Positions 60,159-64,000 of a DNA stretch of 64,000 nucleotides are shown in pieces (within the stretch, counting starts at the first letter, position 1; the number at the start of each line of letters is the position of its first letter). Position numbers and translations under genes: made by a program. The DNA lies in assembly GCF_003074135.1 (NCBI RefSeq), contig NZ_PPDK01000001.1, positions 2,108,001 through 2,172,000 on the forward strand, given 5' to 3'. A model generated the notes under the pieces. That model had not been told where the DNA came from and did not search any database. It worked only from the letters and a program-made list of their open reading frames with translations. Source of the DNA: Euzebya tangerina (lineage in GTDB: Bacteria; Actinomycetota; Nitriliruptoria; Euzebyales; Euzebyaceae).

Positions 60159-61124
60159 CTACGTCGTCAGGACGATCTTGCCGAAGAGCTCACCCTCGGC
60201 CATCCGGCTGTACGCCTCATGGGCCTCGGACAGCGGGTAGGTGGCGTCGATCAGCGGCGTCAGCCCACTGGTGGCCATGAACTGCATCAGCTTGGCCAGC
60301 TCCTTGCGGGTGCCCATGGTCGACCCGATGACCCGCAGCTGACGGAAGAACAGGTGCGCCAGCCCTCCCGGTGCGTCCCCGCTTGTCATCCCGGCGACCA
60401 CGACGGTGCCCTGGGTCCGGACCGAGCGGAGGGAGTGCTCCCACGTCGCCCGGCCGACGGTCTCGAGGACCCCGTCGACGCGCTCCGGCAGACGGGAGCC
60501 GGACTCGAACGCCTCATGGGCGCCGAGCTCGACGGCCTTCTCCTGCTTCTGCTCCGAGCGACTGGTCACCCACATCCGCAGGCCGGCCGCGCGACCCAGC
60601 AGGATCGCGGCGGTGGAGACCCCACCACCGGCGCCCTGCACCAGCACGGTGTCGCCGGGCTTGAAGCCGCCCTGGACGAAGAGCATCCGATACGCCGTCA
60701 GGTACGCGACCGGGAGGCAGGCAGCCTGCTCGAATGTCAGCTCCGCCGGCTTGTCGATCAGATTGGGGGAGGGGACGGCCAGCTTCTCCGCGTGGGTGCC
60801 CGGGTGGTGTTCGCTGAACAGCGAGAACCGCACATCGGGGTCGTTCTCGTCGCCCATCCCGTCCGCCCCGACGACGACGCCGTGGCACACGACCTCGCGC
60901 CCGTCGGCGGTGACACCGGCGGCGTCACCTCCCAGGATCATCGGCAGTTGGCTCTCCTTCAGACCCACGCCCTTCAGCGACCAGATGTCGTGGTGGTTCA
61001 GTCCGGCCGCCTTGACGGTGACCAGCTCCCAGCCGTCGGGGACTGCTGGGTCGTCGACCTCCTCCACACGCAGTCCCTGCAGGGGGTTCTCGGCGTCGAA
61101 TGATTCCGCATAGGCAGCAAGCAT
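60159..61124 (-). CDS. Medium-chain dehydrogenase/quinone reductase-like protein
   Basis: A 321-residue MDR-superfamily NAD(P)H oxidoreductase. The GroES-like half includes LNHHDIWSLKGVG and GGDAAGVTADGREVV; the cofactor half includes VLVQGAGGGVSTAAILLGRAAGL with the AxxGxxA-type Rossmann loop. The C-terminal phrase GKIVLTT ends most members. The zinc-binding Cys cluster of alcohol dehydrogenases is absent, so a quinone or enone reductase is more likely than a zinc alcohol dehydrogenase. Its own promoter is presumably in the gap before comF, from which it is divergent. Confidence 0.88.
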   Translation of the reverse strand: MLAAYAESFDAENPLQGLRVEEVDDPAVPDGWELVTVKAAGLNHHDIWSLKGVGLKESQLPMILGGDAAGVTADGREVVCHGVVVGADGMGDENDPDVRFSLFSEHHPGTHAEKLAVPSPNLIDKPAELTFEQAACLPVAYLTAYRMLFVQGGFKPGDTVLVQGAGGGVSTAAILLGRAAGLRMWVTSRSEQKQEKAVELGAHEAFESGSRLPERVDGVLETVGRATWEHSLRSVRTQGTVVVAGMTSGDAPGGLAHLFFRQLRVIGSTMGTRKELAKLMQFMATSGLTPLIDATYPLSEAHEAYSRMAEGELFGKIVLTT

Positions 61125-61200
61125 GTCCGCAGCCTCGCACAGATCCCTCGCCTGTGGACAACGGGGCCGGCAACGAGCGGAGCCGTGCCACCATCACGAG

Positions 61201-61821
61201 ATGTCGGTCATCCTCGATCTGCTGGTCCCACCACGCTGCCTCGGCTGCCTGGCACGGAGCCGTGATGGGCTCTGCACCACCTGCGCGGCAGATCTGGAGG
61301 ACGACGGTGTCCCTCACCGCCTCGCGCCGGGTGTGCTCGCCACGGCGGTCTTTGCCTACGAGGACCCGCTGGCGGGAGCCATCAAGCGCGTCAAGACCGA
61401 CGGCATGCGGGAGGGGGCCCGACACCTGGCGACGATCATCGACCCGCATCTGCCGCGTCAGGTGCCTCGAACCTGGGTGCCCGCCCCCCGGCGGCGGGCT
61501 CGACGCCGCGGGCTGGATCTTCCAGAGGTCTTGGCCGGGCCACAGGCCACCCGCCTGCTCAGCGCCCGGGCCGGCCGGCGCGATCAGGGTGGGTTGAGCG
61601 CGAAGGACCGGCGGCGCTCAGCAATCGGCGCGTTCGAGGCCCACGGGCGGGTGCCGCAACGGCTGGTGCTCGTCGACGACGTCCGTGCCACCGGCGCCAC
61701 GCTGCTCGCCGCTGCCAGGGCACTCCAGGCCGCCGGCGCGCAGCGCGTGCTGGCGATCACGCTCGCGGGCGCAGCAGGCGCACCCTCGGCAGCACGTCAA
61801 GCCGAGTCGGGACGCTGGTGA
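61201..61821 (+). CDS. ComF-family phosphoribosyltransferase
   Basis: A 206-residue protein. The N-terminal zinc finger (PPRCLGCLARSRDGLCTTCA, four Cys) is followed by a phosphoribosyltransferase domain with a PRPP loop LVLVDDVRATGATLLAA. ComF takes part in DNA uptake in competent bacteria; in actinobacteria its role is unsettled, and no other competence genes are in the window. I chose the ATG at 61201 because the zinc finger begins a few residues later. Its last 65 bases overlap the 3' end of the convergent permease gene. Confidence 0.87.
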   Translation: MSVILDLLVPPRCLGCLARSRDGLCTTCAADLEDDGVPHRLAPGVLATAVFAYEDPLAGAIKRVKTDGMREGARHLATIIDPHLPRQVPRTWVPAPRRRARRRGLDLPEVLAGPQATRLLSARAGRRDQGGLSAKDRRRSAIGAFEAHGRVPQRLVLVDDVRATGATLLAAARALQAAGAQRVLAITLAGAAGAPSAARQAESGRW

Positions 61822-64000
61822 TGACCACACCTCGCTGGAACAGCAGCGCACTCTTGAGCTGCAGCACGGAGGTGTTGTGCAACGACCGCTGCCACGGCTT
61901 GGGGAGCACGTACTCGCTCATCACGACGGTCACCACCGCGTACTGGCCGTCCGGCTCGAAGTCCTCCAGGTAGTGGCGGACCGAGTCCACCACCGCCCGG
62001 TAGGGGCTGTCGATGATGTCCAGTGGCATGTCCACGCCCAGGGTCTGCCACGCCTCCAGGATCTCCCCGGAGCGACGACCGCCGACGTTGACCGAGAGGG
62101 CCTGGATCGACGTGGACTCGAGCGACTGCGCGTAGGCGATCGCCCGCATCGCGGCCGTGTGGACGCGGTTGACCAGGACGACCACATGGTGCTGGACCGG
62201 TTCGATGACCTGGTAGGGGCCGTCCCCCCCGGGTGGGGCCACCACGTTGGTGACCACCGTCCGTCCGTCCGCTACCAGCGCGGCTTTGGCCCGTTGGGCG
62301 CCACGGTGGGCCCTGGCCAGATCGACCCAGGTGTCGGAGCGGGTCTCCGGGATCATCGAGACCACGAAGGCATCGGGTCGCTGGGCCGCCAACTCTCGCG
62401 CCGCGTTGCGCATCGACAGGGCGGGTGAGGTGGTGATGCCCTGCGCCAACTCGGCGACGTCCAGGTCGGGTGCCAGCGTGCGCCAGCGCTCCCGGGTGTT
62501 CGCCCGCCGGCTGCCGCTTGGGACGAGCACACCCTCAACCCTGTCCGAGCCGATGGCGATGGCGTAGGCGACGGCGGCTGCAGTGGCCGCGTCGACCCGA
62601 TCCTCGATGATCGCGACGTTGATCTCTCTACGGGACTGCGGTGCCACGCCGAGTTCCTGCACGGCCTGCGCGAAGGCTCGGTAGTGCCGATTGATCGCCG
62701 CCATGCCCCACACCAGCAACGGGCCGATCAGCAGCACGATCCACGCACCGACGAAGAACTTGGTCACCAGGACGATGACCAGCACCGCAGACGTGGCAGT
62801 CGCACCGACCAGGTTGAGGGCCAGCGACGCCCGCCAGCCGGAGGACCGCTCGCGCAGCCAGTGCCGCACCATGCCGGCCTGGGAGAGCGAGAAGGCCGTG
62901 AACACGCCGACGATGTAGAGCCCGACGAGGTCGGTGACCCGAGCGCCGGCCGCCGCCACGAGCACGGCCGCAGCCGCCGAGAGCGCCAGGATGCCGTTGG
63001 AGAACACCAGCCGATCACCGCGTCGGGCCAACTGCCGCGGTAGGTACTGGTCGGCCGCCAAGGCCGACGCCAGTCGGGGGAAGTCCGCGTAGGCCGTGTT
63101 GGCCGCCAGGAACAGGATCGCGGCGGTCGCGACCTGGACGGCGAAGAAGCCCGAGCTGTCGGCACCGAACACGGCGGCCGCGATCTGGGAGGTCACCGTG
63201 CGCTCGAGGCCGTCGACCGCGACGACCCCGTCGATGCGGGTTGCCAGGTAGGCGATGCCGCCCAACAGCGGAACCGCGATCGCTCCGATGACCCCCAGCG
63301 TCTTGGCCGCATTGGCCGCAGCCGGCGGGCGGAAGACGCCGACCCCGTTGGAGACCGCCTCGACGCCGGTCAGGGAGGTGGAGGCGGTCGCAAACGCCCG
63401 CAAGACGACCAAGGCCGTCAGCCCGGTGCCGACCTCTGCCACGGCGGGTTGGTCGAAGGGCACCGTCGCACACCCCTGCACGCACTGGACGAGCCCTCGG
63501 GCGATCATGGCCACCATCACGATGAGGAAGCCGTAGACCAGCACCGCGACCGGGACACTGACATCCCGCACGCCACGCAGGTTGATGACCGTGATGACCC
63601 CCACGAAGGTCAGGGCGATCACGAGCCGAGCCGAGGTGAGCTGCGGGAAGGCTGACACGACGGCGGCGGTCCCGGCCGCGACGGACACGGCGACGGTCAG
63701 GGTGTAGTCGATCAGCAGCGCGGCTGCTGCCGAGAGACCGGCCCCCTCACCTAGGTTGGTCCGGGCGACGCGGTACGCACCGCCGCCGTCCGGATAGGCG
63801 CGGATGGTCTGGCGGTAGCCCGCGATCACCACGACGATCAGCAGTCCGACAAGTGCGGCGATCGGCCAGACCGTTGACACCGCGGCCGTCCCGGCGACCG
63901 CCAGGACGATCATCGTCTCCTCGGTTGCGTAAGCCGCGGACGAGAGCGTGTCCGAGGCGAAGACCGGCAGGCCGAGCCACGGCGGCACGACCTGTTCGGT
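61757..64000 (-). CDS. APC-superfamily amino acid permease, 5' end outside the window
   Basis: A membrane transporter of at least 747 residues with about twelve helices. Its visible N-terminus reads PPWLGLPVFASDTLSSAAYATEE, of which the SDxLSSxAYATEE part is the mark of a family of bacterial APC permeases. The frame is open to the last base and the upstream codons read TEQV, as in the longer N-terminus of relatives, so the GTG at 63988 is unlikely to be the true start. The last 280 residues form a soluble domain that includes VRHYLEDFEPDGQYAVVTVV. Substrate is unknown. The 3' end overlaps comF by 65 bases. Confidence 0.88.
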   Translation of the reverse strand, partial: TEQVVPPWLGLPVFASDTLSSAAYATEETMIVLAVAGTAAVSTVWPIAALVGLLIVVVIAGYRQTIRAYPDGGGAYRVARTNLGEGAGLSAAAALLIDYTLTVAVSVAAGTAAVVSAFPQLTSARLVIALTFVGVITVINLRGVRDVSVPVAVLVYGFLIVMVAMIARGLVQCVQGCATVPFDQPAVAEVGTGLTALVVLRAFATASTSLTGVEAVSNGVGVFRPPAAANAAKTLGVIGAIAVPLLGGIAYLATRIDGVVAVDGLERTVTSQIAAAVFGADSSGFFAVQVATAAILFLAANTAYADFPRLASALAADQYLPRQLARRGDRLVFSNGILALSAAAAVLVAAAGARVTDLVGLYIVGVFTAFSLSQAGMVRHWLRERSSGWRASLALNLVGATATSAVLVIVLVTKFFVGAWIVLLIGPLLVWGMAAINRHYRAFAQAVQELGVAPQSRREINVAIIEDRVDAATAAAVAYAIAIGSDRVEGVLVPSGSRRANTRERWRTLAPDLDVAELAQGITTSPALSMRNAARELAAQRPDAFVVSMIPETRSDTWVDLARAHRGAQRAKAALVADGRTVVTNVVAPPGGDGPYQVIEPVQHHVVVLVNRVHTAAMRAIAYAQSLESTSIQALSVNVGGRRSGEILEAWQTLGVDMPLDIIDSPYRAVVDSVRHYLEDFEPDGQYAVVTVVMSEYVLPKPWQRSLHNTSVLQLKSALLFQRGVVITSVPTRLDVLPRVRLLRPRA

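Noticed and set aside
63986-63988. GTG at 63988 as the permease start
   Set aside because: The frame continues to the window edge with residues that match the longer N-terminus of relatives, so the true start is probably outside.

Overview
The window is a GC-rich chromosomal segment with no plasmid or phage genes and no RNA genes that I can see. A WhiB regulator, the whiB/DUF5719/DUF3499/manB/Trm112 gene order, an actinobacterial HisE-HisG pair and a septum-formation-domain protein all place it in the Actinobacteria (Actinomycetota). Six separate proteins carry cell-wall-binding type 2 (CWB2) repeats. That excess suggests a deep-branching marine or halotolerant lineage of the Nitriliruptoria/Euzebya type; this placement is inference.

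Layout. 1-3018: a partial DUF1684 gene, then dTDP-rhamnose genes rmlB and rmlD and a GT2 glycosyltransferase. 3076-11256: a SpoIID/LytB-CWB2 protein, a UDP-glucuronate-decarboxylase-like enzyme, a septum-formation-domain protein, RarA, a small nucleotidyltransferase and a second CWB2 protein. 11366-15414: a Ser/Thr kinase ending in 57 consecutive prolines, followed with a 1-nt overlap by a CopC-CopD protein with a Cys/His-rich C-terminal domain. 15430-25277: GNAT, cupin, and a dense glycosyltransferase block (two genes on the minus strand, four overlapping genes on the plus strand). 25428-37375: CWB2 proteins alternate with a Wzm-like ABC permease, a SAM methyltransferase and a Wzt-like ATPase with a C-terminal sugar-binding-type domain, a CAP-domain CWB2 protein, a beta-propeller CWB2 protein and another GT2. 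37593-42347: a 1584-residue coiled-coil protein ending in a C2HC zinc knuckle. 42496-57091: whiB, a GT2/multispan membrane fusion, DUF5719, DUF3499, several inserted genes (DUF6788-like, a zinc ribbon, a divergent alkyl-DHAP synthase/GlpD pair, a sixth CWB2 protein), then manB, Trm112 and a purine nucleoside phosphorylase. 57138-64000: hisE-hisG, an arsenate-reductase module flanked by a duplicated element of about 128 bp, a medium-chain dehydrogenase, a ComF-type phosphoribosyltransferase and a partial APC permease.

How it fits together. Most of the window is cell-surface construction: nucleotide-sugar synthesis (RmlB, RmlD, a UXS-like enzyme, phosphomannomutase), seven glycosyltransferase genes plus a GT-C-like membrane protein and a GT2 fusion, an ABC exporter for an undecaprenyl-linked glycan, and secreted proteins whose CWB2 repeats would bind a wall polymer. 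In Clostridioides difficile, CWB2 proteins bind the anionic polymer PSII and their genes lie near the PSII locus. The same pairing here, in an actinobacterium, is the strongest candidate for an undescribed system. The second is the cap-gated export idea drawn from the permease/methyltransferase/ATPase trio. The third is the kinase plus CopCD-Cys/His pair.
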